From: an uncultured bacterium
GTDB lineage: Bacteria > Fidelibacterota > Marinisomatia > Marinisomatales > UBA1611
NCBI GenBank assembly: GCA_905478065.1
Contig: CAJQGZ010000061.1
Location: 1 to 32,724 of the forward strand
Direction of reading: 5' to 3'
DNA: 32,724 nt
Shown: positions 1 to 9,068 of the stretch, piece after piece
How positions within the stretch are numbered: position 1 is the first letter of the stretch
Layout: every line of letters begins with the position of its first letter
Position numbers and translations under genes: made by a program
Notes under the pieces: model-generated
What the model saw: only the letters and a program-made list of their open reading frames with translations
Databases searched by the model: none
Told to the model about the DNA's origin: nothing

Positions 1-2131
1 CTTGGTCTCCTTGAGGTCGAACGACGACTCTACATACAGGGCCATTACCTGGCTCAAGAGCAGCTGCACCCGCTAGAGGTCCAAAGCCTGCAATTGAAAT
101 TTTTCCATTATCATCTAATAATGAAAAGGTCCATGAAGGTTGTCCATTTGTTCCAGTCGTTCTTTCAGCTGGCAAAACACTCTCTCCAACAAGGACATCT
201 GGGAAATCTTCAATTTCAAAAAATAAACCACCCAATAAACTTTCATTATTAACGGAGATATCTATTGTATCGGCTATGCCAGTCAAAGAGCCACCATCAC
301 TAATGTAACACTCTATCCATTCAACCGGGGTTGCTGATACAGTACTTGTCGGTACAGATTCAGAACCATCAGGATATATAGCTGTCACATAATAATAGTA
401 GGCAGTATTATTTACGACATCTTCGTCTGTATAAGAAGTCACACTGGCTTCTAGCTCAACAATTTCTTCAAAATCAGACGTCTCACTTAGTGATTTGTAA
501 ACTTTATAGGCATCAATAGCTACAGGACGTTGGTTATTAAGATTAACTGGGTTGTCTAAATCAATTCTATCTGCAAAAGGAATTCCGCCTCCGTACTTGT
601 TCATGACATCCTCTTTAGGAGCGCTGACTACCCACTCACCCAGATCTGTTAAATTATAATGTACTAATCTCTCAGGAATTACTCGAGTTTCAAAAGAAAT
701 TGAAATATCATCAACCGCCCATCCAGACGCCCAAGCTGCATTATCATTTGAATGAAATAAAATATACAAATTATCGCCAGTAATAAAAGGCGTTAAATCT
801 ACTGTCTCATTAATCCACTCTGTTCCAGCAACTAACGGATACACCTCTGTAAAATCTACTCCATTATCACTTACACCAATAGAAGCAGTTTGACCATAGG
901 CCCCATCAAAATATGAATCAAAGTTTAGTATGACACTTGCAGCTCCGCTAACGTTTAGCATTGGAGTAACCATATAATCCAGCGCTCCGTCATCGTTTGC
1001 CTGGTCATCATTAGAACACATATAGTTTGTGTGTGCAGGAACTGTCCACCATTCACTCGTGCAATCTGTAGTTAAATACCACCCTTGCGCAGAACTAGTT
1101 GTAAGTGTCCAATCGTCTGGAATCCCATCTTCAAAATCTTCAGTTATGTTATCTGGTATAGGGCCTGATGGCGGGTTCCATGACAATGCAACATAGGCAT
1201 CTTGACCATCAATAGCTTGCAAGTTAGAAGGCTCTTCGATATACCCGGGGTAAACTGCTACAGTACCAGAGTCAGCCGCTGCTATCCAATAACTACCACC
1301 AACACCATCTGTAACCAGGATGTTTTCCATAAAAACAGAAACAGAATCAGCATAGGCATTATTTACAATTTCAAAAGTTGCTGAAAGTACCGGACCTGTA
1401 CCTGGTGCTAGGTTAACATTATCAGAGCTAAAAAGAATAATTCGTGAAGTGTCACCATCATTAATATTATTAAAATCAGCAGAAAATTCTGCAGTCCTAG
1501 CTGTTGTAGCAACTGAGACTAAACTTAAATAGTTTGGGCTATCTTTAACATCGAATTGAACTCCTCCGACTGCGCCTGTATTACTAATACTAAAGTCAAT
1601 AGAAACGGTTTCACCAACATCCCCAGTAGAAGTTGATCCGCTTAAGTATACTACATCACCAATTGTAAGATTTCCAGATGACGATTGAGAAGTAAGAACT
1701 CCACCCTCTCCATCACTTACAATTAAATTGTTTAATTTAATTTCAAGAACAGCAGACAACACGTCTGTGCCTCCAAAATGGAGATTTAGAACTCTAGCAT
1801 CTGTACCAGGGTTTAGGCCACTTGGATCACTCCCATTATAAAATACTACTCTTGAACTACCATCACTTAACGCATTGTAAGCAGCAGAAAAACTAGAAGC
1901 ATTACCCACGGATGAAACACCTGTTAAACTCACCATGTTAGGACTTACTGATACATCAAATTGAACTCCACCGACATTATTGTTCGGGTTTGAGATTAAA
2001 ATAGGCACAATGATTTCATCCGTGTAACCAGCAAACGAAGTGTCTACTATTGTAAGCTCAACATCCTGCGCCCCAATAAAGGAGAAGACAAGCGCAAGAG
2101 ACAAAAACGCATTATTTAAATATTTAAACAT
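1..2131 (-). CDS. Secreted multidomain protein with cohesin-like, FN3 and choice-of-anchor-J domains (C-terminus missing)
   Basis: The frame is open from an ATG at 2131 to the window edge (710 codons, no stop), so the C-terminus is missing. The start is fixed by a GGAGG ribosome binding site nine bases upstream and a signal peptide (residues 1-21, ending near FIGAQ). Residues about 22-137 and 157-292 are two related beta-rich modules, each with the pattern GGVQFDV...NYLSL and a closing V(S/T)DG(E/V)GG, resembling cohesin domains. A third, more divergent copy starts near residue 600. FN3-like sequence begins at about 298 (SNLQAIDGQ...LSWNPP), is interrupted from about 329 to 487 by a module with the choice-of-anchor-J look (EDFEDGIPDDW at its start, WAVDDISI at its end), and resumes to about 600 (YKVYKSL...YYYVTAIYPDGS). 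Probably a cell-surface or secreted adhesin or binding protein. Ligand and anchoring signal are not visible. Confidence 0.85.
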   Translation of the reverse strand, partial: MFKYLNNAFLSLALVFSFIGAQDVELTIVDTSFAGYTDEIIVPILISNPNNNVGGVQFDVSVSPNMVSLTGVSSVGNASSFSAAYNALSDGSSRVVFYNGSDPSGLNPGTDARVLNLHFGGTDVLSAVLEIKLNNLIVSDGEGGVLTSQSSSGNLTIGDVVYLSGSTSTGDVGETVSIDFSISNTGAVGGVQFDVKDSPNYLSLVSVATTARTAEFSADFNNINDGDTSRIILFSSDNVNLAPGTGPVLSATFEIVNNAYADSVSVFMENILVTDGVGGSYWIAAADSGTVAVYPGYIEEPSNLQAIDGQDAYVALSWNPPSGPIPDNITEDFEDGIPDDWTLTTSSAQGWYLTTDCTSEWWTVPAHTNYMCSNDDQANDDGALDYMVTPMLNVSGAASVILNFDSYFDGAYGQTASIGVSDNGVDFTEVYPLVAGTEWINETVDLTPFITGDNLYILFHSNDNAAWASGWAVDDISISFETRVIPERLVHYNLTDLGEWVVSAPKEDVMNKYGGGIPFADRIDLDNPVNLNNQRPVAIDAYKVYKSLSETSDFEEIVELEASVTSYTDEDVVNNTAYYYYVTAIYPDGSESVPTSTVSATPVEWIECYISDGGSLTGIADTIDISVNNESLLGGLFFEIEDFPDVLVGESVLPAERTTGTNGQPSWTFSLLDDNGKISIAGFGPLAGAAALEPGNGPVCRVVVRPQGDQ

Positions 2132-2257
2132 TAAAACTACCTCCAAAATGAAATTTTTGATTGCACATAAAATACAATTCTATCAGCAAAGGTTATAATC
2201 TAAGACTCTGTACCGAAAAATAATAAGTATTAAATGGTAAAACTTGCCACTAATTAA
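2132..2257 (-). promoter_or_regulatory. Intergenic leader of the secreted multidomain protein
   Basis: This 126-base gap follows the stop of the trans-sulfuration gene and precedes the secreted multidomain gene, both on the minus strand. Read on the minus strand it holds a possible -10 element, TATAAC, and then the GGAGG ribosome binding site. I see no convincing -35 box and no terminator hairpin for the upstream gene, so a promoter here is only likely from context. Confidence 0.3.
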
Positions 2258-3421
2258 TTAAGATAAAGCATTCTCTATATCTTCAATTAAATCATCGATA
2301 TGCTCAATTCCTACAGCAAGTCTTAACAACTCTGGAACTAAGTCCATCTCAGCTTTAACATCCGCTGGGACATCAGCATGAGTCATAAAATACGGAACAG
2401 ACATAAGACTCTCTACCCCACCCAGACTTTCTGCTAGTGAAAATAGATTTATTTTCTTGATAAAGGCTTCCATCTCAATCTTAGAATGAAAAACGATAGA
2501 AACCATGCTGCCGAATATGATATCTCCATGAGGCGTAATTTGCTGCTTTTTGGATATACTATTTTGGGGGTGAGATTCCAAGCCTGGATAAATTGTTTTA
2601 GCAATTTTTGAATTGGAATCAAAATACTTTGCAATCACCATAGCATTATCTGACGCTTTTTGAACTCGCATCCCTAATGTTTTAACAGACCTTAAAAGGA
2701 GCCAAGCATCAAAAGGACTTGGAATAGCTCCTCCCGATTTTTGGATGAAATGTAATTTATCTGCCAACTCTTTATCTTTGGCCACCAAAACGCCACCAAG
2801 CACATCGCTATGCCCACCAATGAATTTTGTTGTACTGTGCATAACACAATCTGCACCATGCTCAATTGGACGTTGCCCAAAAGGACTCATAAAGGTATTA
2901 TCAACAGCAAATTTTATATTACCCTCTTTACATATTTTTGAAACCGCAGCAATATCAGTTACTTCAAGCATAGGATTTGTAGGCGTTTCAATAAAAACCC
3001 ACTTGGTTTCTGGCTTGATTGCTTTTTTAATATTTTGCACATCCGTTGTATCAACAAAATCAAATTTCAAACCATGGTTACTCAATACTTGAGTGGTCAT
3101 TCGATAGGTACCACCATAAACATTTCTAGAAATTATTATATGGTCACCTTGCTTTAGATGTTGTAATAGTGCCGTGGTTGCAGCCATACCACTTGAGAAT
3201 GCAATTGCATCATAGCCACCCTCTAAAGAAGCTATATTTTTCTCTAGCCTTTCACGAGTTGGATTAGTGCCTCTTGAATAATCAAAGCCTTTATTTTTCC
3301 CGATTCCATCTTGAACATAAGTAGAGGTTAGGTGAATTGGTGGGGAAATAGACCCGGTTGAAGGATCGGGCTTATTGCCTACATGAATGGCATTGGTTTC
3401 AAATTTATTTTCTTTTGACAT
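2258..3421 (-). CDS. Trans-sulfuration enzyme, cystathionine gamma-synthase / gamma-lyase family (PLP-dependent)
   Basis: A 387-residue member of the Cys/Met metabolism PLP-dependent enzymes, at the usual family length. The PLP-binding lysine is K199 in the signature HSTTKFIGGHSD. D174 in AVDNTF would contact the pyridine nitrogen, and Y48-S49-R50 in FDYSRGTNPTR bind phosphate from the neighbouring subunit. It acts in the cytoplasm on homoserine- or cysteine-derived substrates. Sequence alone does not separate cystathionine gamma-synthase, gamma-lyase and related lyases, so no symbol is given. The ATG is preceded by GAGGTG, which lies in the last codons of secA. The gap to secA is three bases, so translation is probably coupled, and this is the last gene of the run that starts at phoH. 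Confidence 0.9.
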   Translation of the reverse strand: MSKENKFETNAIHVGNKPDPSTGSISPPIHLTSTYVQDGIGKNKGFDYSRGTNPTRERLEKNIASLEGGYDAIAFSSGMAATTALLQHLKQGDHIIISRNVYGGTYRMTTQVLSNHGLKFDFVDTTDVQNIKKAIKPETKWVFIETPTNPMLEVTDIAAVSKICKEGNIKFAVDNTFMSPFGQRPIEHGADCVMHSTTKFIGGHSDVLGGVLVAKDKELADKLHFIQKSGGAIPSPFDAWLLLRSVKTLGMRVQKASDNAMVIAKYFDSNSKIAKTIYPGLESHPQNSISKKQQITPHGDIIFGSMVSIVFHSKIEMEAFIKKINLFSLAESLGGVESLMSVPYFMTHADVPADVKAEMDLVPELLRLAVGIEHIDDLIEDIENALS

Positions 3422-3424
3422 AAT

Positions 3425-6400
3425 TTACACCTCAGTATAACCTTGATTTAAATATTGCTGTAATTTTTTATATTTAATTTGAATCTTTTCTCCACTAGGA
3501 GATTGAACATTTATTTTCTCATTTCTTCCAATTTTTTTATCAACAGTAACTGGAGTCGTTGGTTTTTTTTGACTCGCACTTCTTGACGGTTGCCCAACAA
3601 ACCCCATTCCCGTGGTGTCTTGGTGTTCTGTTTTAATATTTCTTACACTATTTGACGATAATGATGGCGCTTGATCCATCCCCTGTAATTGAGTACGGAA
3701 AATTCTTTGAGCCGTAACAGCATTCATGTCTTTCATCATCTCTTGAAACATTCCAAAACCCTCAGATTTATACTCTAATAAAGGGTTTTTTTGTCCATAG
3801 GCTCTAAGATTTATACCTTCTCGTAATTGATCCATAGCATATAAATGGTCCTTCCATTTTTCATCTATCGTCCTTAAAATAACAAATCTTTCAAAACCCC
3901 TGATTACTTCTGGAGAAACTAACGACTCTCTCACTTTGTAGACAGACTCTGCTTCGCTAGTGACCCAATCAATGAGTTCATCCGAACTAATATCTTCTTT
4001 GCCTAGTTCTGAAACTAATTTTTGATGACTAACATCAACTAATAAATGAGTAGCAAAATTATTGCGTATTAAATCCCAATCCCAATCAGCCATAGAATCA
4101 ATTCCCGCATGGGACTCAATCTCGTCAATGATATAGTCTTCAATAACCTGCATGACTGTCTCTCTCATATTCTTTCCAGAAAGAGCCTGACTTCTCAAGT
4201 CATAAACGACTTGCCTCTGTTGATTCATTACATCATCATATTCGAGCAAATGTTTTCTTACGCCAAAATTTCTTACTTCAACTTTTTTCTGAGCATTTCC
4301 GATAGCTCGAGTAATCATCCCAGCCGTAATTACCTCACCTTCTTCAATCCCCATTCTATCCATGATGCTCGCTACTTTATCTGAACCAAATAATCGCATC
4401 AAATCATCTTCAAGAGATAAATAAAACACCGACGAACCTGCATCACCTTGTCTACCTGACCTACCCCTTAATTGCAAATCGATTCTTCGAGAATCATGCC
4501 GCTCGGTTCCAAGTATATGTAAGCCACCTGCTTCTTTAACGCCGTCACCGAGTTTAATATCTGTACCTCTCCCTGCCATATTCGTAGCAATAGTCACTGC
4601 ACTTTTTTGACCAGCTCTAGCTACAACTTCAGCTTCTTTTTCATGCTGTTTGGCATTTAAAACACTGTGCGGAATGTTTTTTCTTTTTAACATCCTGGCT
4701 ATAAGCTCAGACGTCTCAACAGCTATCGTACCAACAAGTACTGGCTGCCCCCGATGGTGCGCGGCGACTATTTCATCTACAACAGCATTATATTTTTCTC
4801 TTTTAGTCTTATAAACTAAATCATCTCTATCGTCTCTTGAGATGTCACGGTGAGTTGGAATGACAACGACCTCTAATCCATATATTGACCCTAACTCTTC
4901 GGCCTCAGTCTCCGCGGTACCCGTCATACCAGAGATTTTGTCATAAAGCCTAAAATAGTTTTGAATTGTAATCGTTGCTAATGTTTGCGTTTCCCTCTCA
5001 ATTTTTACGCTTTCTTTTGCCTCGAGAGCTTGATGCAAGCCATCGGAGTATCTGCGTCCCGCTAATATTCTCCCAGTAAACTCATCTACAATCAACACTT
5101 TACCTTCTTGGACAACATATTCAACGTCTTTTTCATACATTGTATAAGCTCTAAGAAGCTGATTAAAATTATGGATTTGCCCGCTCCTTTGAGCATGGAA
5201 TTGATGAGCCTTCTCTTTTTCTATTTCTTTTGCACTACTGTCCAAATCTTGTTTTTCATCTATTTCTAGAAGGAGTTCTCCTATGTCAGGAATGATAAAA
5301 GTCTCAGGGCTATTGGGAGCTAAAACATTTCTTCCTTTTTCAGTAATATCCATAACATGCGATTTTTCATCAACAGAAAAATATAAATCGTCATCTACTT
5401 CATGTAATTTTTTATCTCTTATGTATTCCGATTCTACGCTCTGAGATAATTTCAGCGTGCCTGGTTCTTGAAAAATCTTCATAACCTGTGGATGCTTAGG
5501 CAGGGCCCGCTTAGCCTGTAATAATTTTAACCCTGCTTTATCTTTATCCGATTCTAATAATTCTTTTACGTCTTTAATTAATTCTGATACTAAAATATTT
5601 TGTTTTCTAACAAGGTCTTGGACATCGGGTTTTAACTTAACAAACGTGTCATCAACTGGCGCATCAACAGCCCCTGAAATAATTAAGGGAGTCCTAGCTT
5701 CATCGATTAAAACACTATCCACCTCATCTACTACAGCAAAGGCGTAATCTCTTTGACACAACTCATCTGGGTGAAGCGCCATATTGTTTCGAAGATAATC
5801 AAAACCAAATTCGTTATTTGTTCCGTACGTTATATCGCAGGCATACATTTCGCGACGCTTAACATTATCCATTGAGTTCAAAATAAACCCGACTGTTAGG
5901 CCTAGTCTTCTATAAACCTCGCCCATCCATTCAGCATCTCTTTGCGCTAAATAATCATTTACAGTAATAACATGCACGCCTCTTCCCGTAAGTGCATTTA
6001 GATAGATTGGCATTGTAGCAACAAGCGTTTTTCCTTCACCTGTTTTCATTTCAGAAACCTTACCATTATGAAGTACCATTGCACCTAATAGTTGGACATC
6101 ATATGGTATCATATTCCATTCTTCGTTCTGGCCTGAAACCCTAAAAGTTTGCCCAACCATTCTACGGCAGGTCTCTTTAACCATTGCAAAAGCTTCCACC
6201 ATAACAGCATCTAAAGCTTTTTGTTCTGCTTCTATTATTTTCTTCTTTAATTCATTGCCCTCAAGATCATTTTCATATTTCACTTTAGCATCTTCTCTCG
6301 CCTGATTAACTAAAGTTTTTAGCTCTAATGTCCTATCTACAAGATCTTGATCAGACTTAGATTCAAGCCCGCCATAAAAATCATTGATATTTTGAACAAT

Positions 6401-6460
6401 TGGAAATATTTTTTTTATATACCGGGTGGAACTGGTTCCAAAAATCTTCTTTAAAAACAT
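3425..6460 (-). CDS. secA: Preprotein translocase ATPase SecA
   Basis: SecA drives post-translational export through SecYEG by ATP hydrolysis at the membrane. Residues 141-145 (GEGKT) are the Walker A motif and 245-248 (DEVD) the Walker B/DEAD-box equivalent. SGMTGTAETE, ATNMAGRGTDI and RGRSGRQGD are the later helicase motifs. At 1011 residues it is longer than the 901-residue E. coli protein, mainly through an insertion after about residue 260, as in FCB-group SecA proteins. The C-terminal zinc motif CxCx8C(H/C) is absent: after KKIGRNE the chain runs into KINVQSPSGEKIQIKYKK and ends YTEV. The gene starts immediately after the nusB stop (TAAATG) with GAGA as a weak ribosome binding site inside nusB. 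Confidence 0.98.
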   Translation of the reverse strand: MFLKKIFGTSSTRYIKKIFPIVQNINDFYGGLESKSDQDLVDRTLELKTLVNQAREDAKVKYENDLEGNELKKKIIEAEQKALDAVMVEAFAMVKETCRRMVGQTFRVSGQNEEWNMIPYDVQLLGAMVLHNGKVSEMKTGEGKTLVATMPIYLNALTGRGVHVITVNDYLAQRDAEWMGEVYRRLGLTVGFILNSMDNVKRREMYACDITYGTNNEFGFDYLRNNMALHPDELCQRDYAFAVVDEVDSVLIDEARTPLIISGAVDAPVDDTFVKLKPDVQDLVRKQNILVSELIKDVKELLESDKDKAGLKLLQAKRALPKHPQVMKIFQEPGTLKLSQSVESEYIRDKKLHEVDDDLYFSVDEKSHVMDITEKGRNVLAPNSPETFIIPDIGELLLEIDEKQDLDSSAKEIEKEKAHQFHAQRSGQIHNFNQLLRAYTMYEKDVEYVVQEGKVLIVDEFTGRILAGRRYSDGLHQALEAKESVKIERETQTLATITIQNYFRLYDKISGMTGTAETEAEELGSIYGLEVVVIPTHRDISRDDRDDLVYKTKREKYNAVVDEIVAAHHRGQPVLVGTIAVETSELIARMLKRKNIPHSVLNAKQHEKEAEVVARAGQKSAVTIATNMAGRGTDIKLGDGVKEAGGLHILGTERHDSRRIDLQLRGRSGRQGDAGSSVFYLSLEDDLMRLFGSDKVASIMDRMGIEEGEVITAGMITRAIGNAQKKVEVRNFGVRKHLLEYDDVMNQQRQVVYDLRSQALSGKNMRETVMQVIEDYIIDEIESHAGIDSMADWDWDLIRNNFATHLLVDVSHQKLVSELGKEDISSDELIDWVTSEAESVYKVRESLVSPEVIRGFERFVILRTIDEKWKDHLYAMDQLREGINLRAYGQKNPLLEYKSEGFGMFQEMMKDMNAVTAQRIFRTQLQGMDQAPSLSSNSVRNIKTEHQDTTGMGFVGQPSRSASQKKPTTPVTVDKKIGRNEKINVQSPSGEKIQIKYKKLQQYLNQGYTEV

Positions 6461-6892
6461 TTAATTCTCTTTGCTATAATTTTTATAGATCGTATCTAAA
6501 ATACCGTTGACGAAGCTTGAGCTCTCTTCAGTACTATATTCTTTTGCTATTTCAACCATTTCACTTATGGTCACTTTAGGCGGTACGTCGCTAATGTGAT
6601 AAATTTCACTTACACCCATTCTGAGGAGTATTTTATCAAGAATGGCTACTCTTCCATATTCCCAGTTTTGGAGACACTCTGTAATTAAATCATCAGCCCA
6701 TGATTTTTTTTCAACAACACAATGAAATAATTCCTTCATATACTCATCATCTTCCGACTCATTAAATGACTGATCATATAATTCAAGAATATCAGTTGGA
6801 TAGCCATTATTTATTTCAAGAGCATATAGTGCCTGCATGGTGTACTCCCTTGCTTTACGCCTGGGATGTTTTTCAATGGTTTTTTCAATCAT
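6461..6892 (-). CDS. nusB: Transcription antitermination factor NusB
   Basis: NusB binds boxA RNA together with NusE (ribosomal protein S10) during rRNA transcription antitermination. The family signature is clear: an Arg/Lys-rich start (RRKAREYTMQALYALE) and a C-terminal half with LLRMGVSEIYH, TISEMVEIAKEYS and SFVNGILDTIYK. I chose the ATG at 6892 (143 residues) because AGGA lies five bases before it. An ATG at 6898 would overlap the aminotransferase stop as ATGA and adds two residues. A GTG at 6916 lies further inside the aminotransferase gene and looks unlikely. The next gene, secA, begins directly at its stop codon. Confidence 0.93.
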   Translation of the reverse strand: MIEKTIEKHPRRKAREYTMQALYALEINNGYPTDILELYDQSFNESEDDEYMKELFHCVVEKKSWADDLITECLQNWEYGRVAILDKILLRMGVSEIYHISDVPPKVTISEMVEIAKEYSTEESSSFVNGILDTIYKNYSKEN

Positions 6893-6894
6893 AT

Positions 6895-7920
6895 TCATCC
6901 TAATGGGACAACCCACCCAAACGGGTCTTCGATATTTTCATATTGTATATCGATAAGTTTTTCTCTGATTTTTTTTGTCATAGATGCATTATAACTGGTC
7001 TCAAATTGAACTTTATTATTTTTATAATTAATGCTCCCAGCTGGTGCAACAACAGCAGCTGTTCCAGTAAAAAAAACCTCATCAGCATTTAATAAATCTT
7101 CAACAGTGACATCTTCCTCATAAACTTCTAAATCAAATAATTCACGAGCTACCTTAATAGTTGAATCTCTAGTAATCCCAGGAAGAATAGATCCTTGTAA
7201 AGCGGGTGTTTTTAAAACATTCCCCTTAAGAACAAAAACATTTGCCGATCTCGCCTCATCAATAATATTTTCATCTGAAGAATTTAAAAATATAACCTCA
7301 TCAAATCCTTCTAATGTAATTTCTTTGTAGGGTAGCAATGTGCCCGCATAATTACCAACGGCTTTTGCAAAACCAATGCTTTTTGTTGCAATTCTGTGAT
7401 ATTTATCTGTTAAAATAGTATCTAACATTTTTAAGCCTGATTTAAAATATGAGCCTACAGGGGTAGCATAAACCAGGAAAGTATAATCATCTGAAGCTTT
7501 TACGCCTAACATAGGCCCATCTCCATAGGCTAGAGGTCTAATGTAAAGACTCCCTTGCTCTTGAGTTGGTAAAAAATCAGAATTGTCTTTTACAACTTCT
7601 TGCACTGCATTTAAAAACAGGCCCTCAGGTAATTGAGGAATACATAGGCGTTCTGAGGATGAAGCAAATCTTGCGGCATTTTCTTCAATTCTAAAACCGG
7701 CTACTCTATCTTTTGAAGTTCGATATGCTTTGGTACCTTCAAAAATCCCTTGACCGTAGTTTAATATTGTAGATGCCGGGGACATACTTACATTACCATA
7801 TGGAATTAATCCTTCGACCTGCCATTTTTTTTCGGCTGTATAAATAGCCTTAAACATACTTTTGGTTTCATGAGCATAAAAACCAAGGTTATCCCAATCT
7901 ATGTCTTTTTTGTTCATCAT
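6895..7920 (-). CDS. ilvE: Branched-chain amino acid aminotransferase (class IV)
   Basis: A 341-residue PLP fold-type IV aminotransferase of the longer BCAT type, catalysing the last step of valine, leucine and isoleucine synthesis or the first step of their breakdown. K186 in SIGFAKAVGNYAG is the PLP lysine. YGQGIFEGTKAYR (about 55-67), IRPLAYGDGPMLGV (128-140), SSDENIIDEARSANVF and FFTGTAAVVAPAGSI are the family blocks that line the cofactor and side-chain pocket. The ATG at 7920 overlaps the thiolase stop as ATGA. There is no good ribosome binding site, so translation likely reinitiates after the thiolase. Pairing with a thiolase would fit branched-chain amino acid degradation as well as synthesis, but that is inference. 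Confidence 0.94.
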   Translation of the reverse strand: MMNKKDIDWDNLGFYAHETKSMFKAIYTAEKKWQVEGLIPYGNVSMSPASTILNYGQGIFEGTKAYRTSKDRVAGFRIEENAARFASSSERLCIPQLPEGLFLNAVQEVVKDNSDFLPTQEQGSLYIRPLAYGDGPMLGVKASDDYTFLVYATPVGSYFKSGLKMLDTILTDKYHRIATKSIGFAKAVGNYAGTLLPYKEITLEGFDEVIFLNSSDENIIDEARSANVFVLKGNVLKTPALQGSILPGITRDSTIKVARELFDLEVYEEDVTVEDLLNADEVFFTGTAAVVAPAGSINYKNNKVQFETSYNASMTKKIREKLIDIQYENIEDPFGWVVPLG

Positions 7921-9065
7921 AATTTTTCAACTATCATAGCAGATGCTTCTCCGCCACCGATACAGAGCGTTGCCAAACCAAGATTTTTATCATACTTACC
8001 TAAAGAATGAACGAGAGTTGTCAATATTCTTGCTCCTGAAGCACCAATTGGATGGCCCAATGCCACTGCACCGCCGTGAATGTTAACTCTAGTTTCATCT
8101 AGTTCAAAGTCTTCAATCGCTGACATTGCAACAGCTGAAAAAGCTTCATTTATTTCCCATATATCTATATCATTTTTCGTTAAACCTGATAAGCTTAATA
8201 TTTTTTTAATAACTTGACTCGGAGCAGTTGTGAACCATTCTGGCTCATGCGCAAAAGAACAATGAGCGACAATTTTCGCCAGGGGTTTTAAGTTGTATTT
8301 TTTTACATTTTCTTTAGACATTAAAGTTATCGCAGCCGCACCATCATTTAGCTTTGATGCATTTGCAGCTGTAATAGTGCCGTTTTTATCGAAAACAGGC
8401 TTTATTTTAGGTATTTTTTCAAACTTAGCTCTTCCTGGTTCTTCATCTTTCTCTACTAAATCAATCGAAACCAATTCACTTTCAAAAGAACCATTGGAAA
8501 TCGCATTTTGTGCACGCTCATAAGATCGTACCGCAAAATTATCTTGCTCTTCTCGCGAATAACCTTTTTTTGAAGCTAGCATTTCAGCGCAACTACCCAT
8601 GTGCATATCGTTGTATGCATCCCATAATCCATCATGAACCATGCTGTCTAACATTTTATTATGACCAATTTTAGTAGGATTCTTTGTCATAAGAAGCGGC
8701 GCGTTTGACATGCTCTCCATGCCACCGGCTATGATTGCATTAGCACCATGGGATTTAATGGCACCATCTGCTAGCATTACCGCTTTTAATCCAGAACCAC
8801 ACATTTTATTTATAGTTAAACATTCAATATTTTGATTCAAGCCGGATAATAAAGCGGCTTGTCTGGCTGGAGCTTGGCCTAGTCCAGCAGATAGAACGTT
8901 ACCCATTATGACTTCGTCATATTTATTTTTTCCAATTTCTTCACTATTCGTCAGCGCTTTTATAACCTCAGCGCCTAGTTTAGGCGCAGAAAATGATGAT
9001 AATTGCCCACCAAAAGAGCCAATCGGCGTTCTTAGCGCACTTACGATGTAAGATTCATTCTTCAT
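7917..9065 (-). CDS. Acetyl-CoA acetyltransferase (thiolase)
   Basis: A 382-residue thiolase of the degradative/acetoacetyl-CoA type. The acyl-accepting cysteine is C89 in KMCGSGLKAV. The other catalytic residues are H338 in GHPIGASGAR and C368 in LCIGGGEAS. NEAFSAVAM and the substrate-loop GGMESMSN are also present. It interconverts two acetyl-CoA with acetoacetyl-CoA and CoA, or performs the last step of beta-oxidation for longer substrates; chain-length preference cannot be read here. The ATG lies three bases after the phoH stop, with AGGGA as ribosome binding site inside the phoH end. It is four-base-overlapped with the downstream aminotransferase. Confidence 0.95.
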   Translation of the reverse strand: MKNESYIVSALRTPIGSFGGQLSSFSAPKLGAEVIKALTNSEEIGKNKYDEVIMGNVLSAGLGQAPARQAALLSGLNQNIECLTINKMCGSGLKAVMLADGAIKSHGANAIIAGGMESMSNAPLLMTKNPTKIGHNKMLDSMVHDGLWDAYNDMHMGSCAEMLASKKGYSREEQDNFAVRSYERAQNAISNGSFESELVSIDLVEKDEEPGRAKFEKIPKIKPVFDKNGTITAANASKLNDGAAAITLMSKENVKKYNLKPLAKIVAHCSFAHEPEWFTTAPSQVIKKILSLSGLTKNDIDIWEINEAFSAVAMSAIEDFELDETRVNIHGGAVALGHPIGASGARILTTLVHSLGKYDKNLGLATLCIGGGEASAMIVEKL

Positions 9066-9068
9066 ATC

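Noticed and set aside
1202-1384. Plus-strand 60-codon frame inside the secreted multidomain gene
   Set aside because: It lies antisense to a long, domain-supported frame and has no ribosome binding site or recognisable sequence.
6893-6916. GTG start of nusB at 6916
   Set aside because: It lies within the aminotransferase gene, lacks a suitable ribosome binding site, and adds residues not seen in the family; AGGA fits the ATG at 6892.
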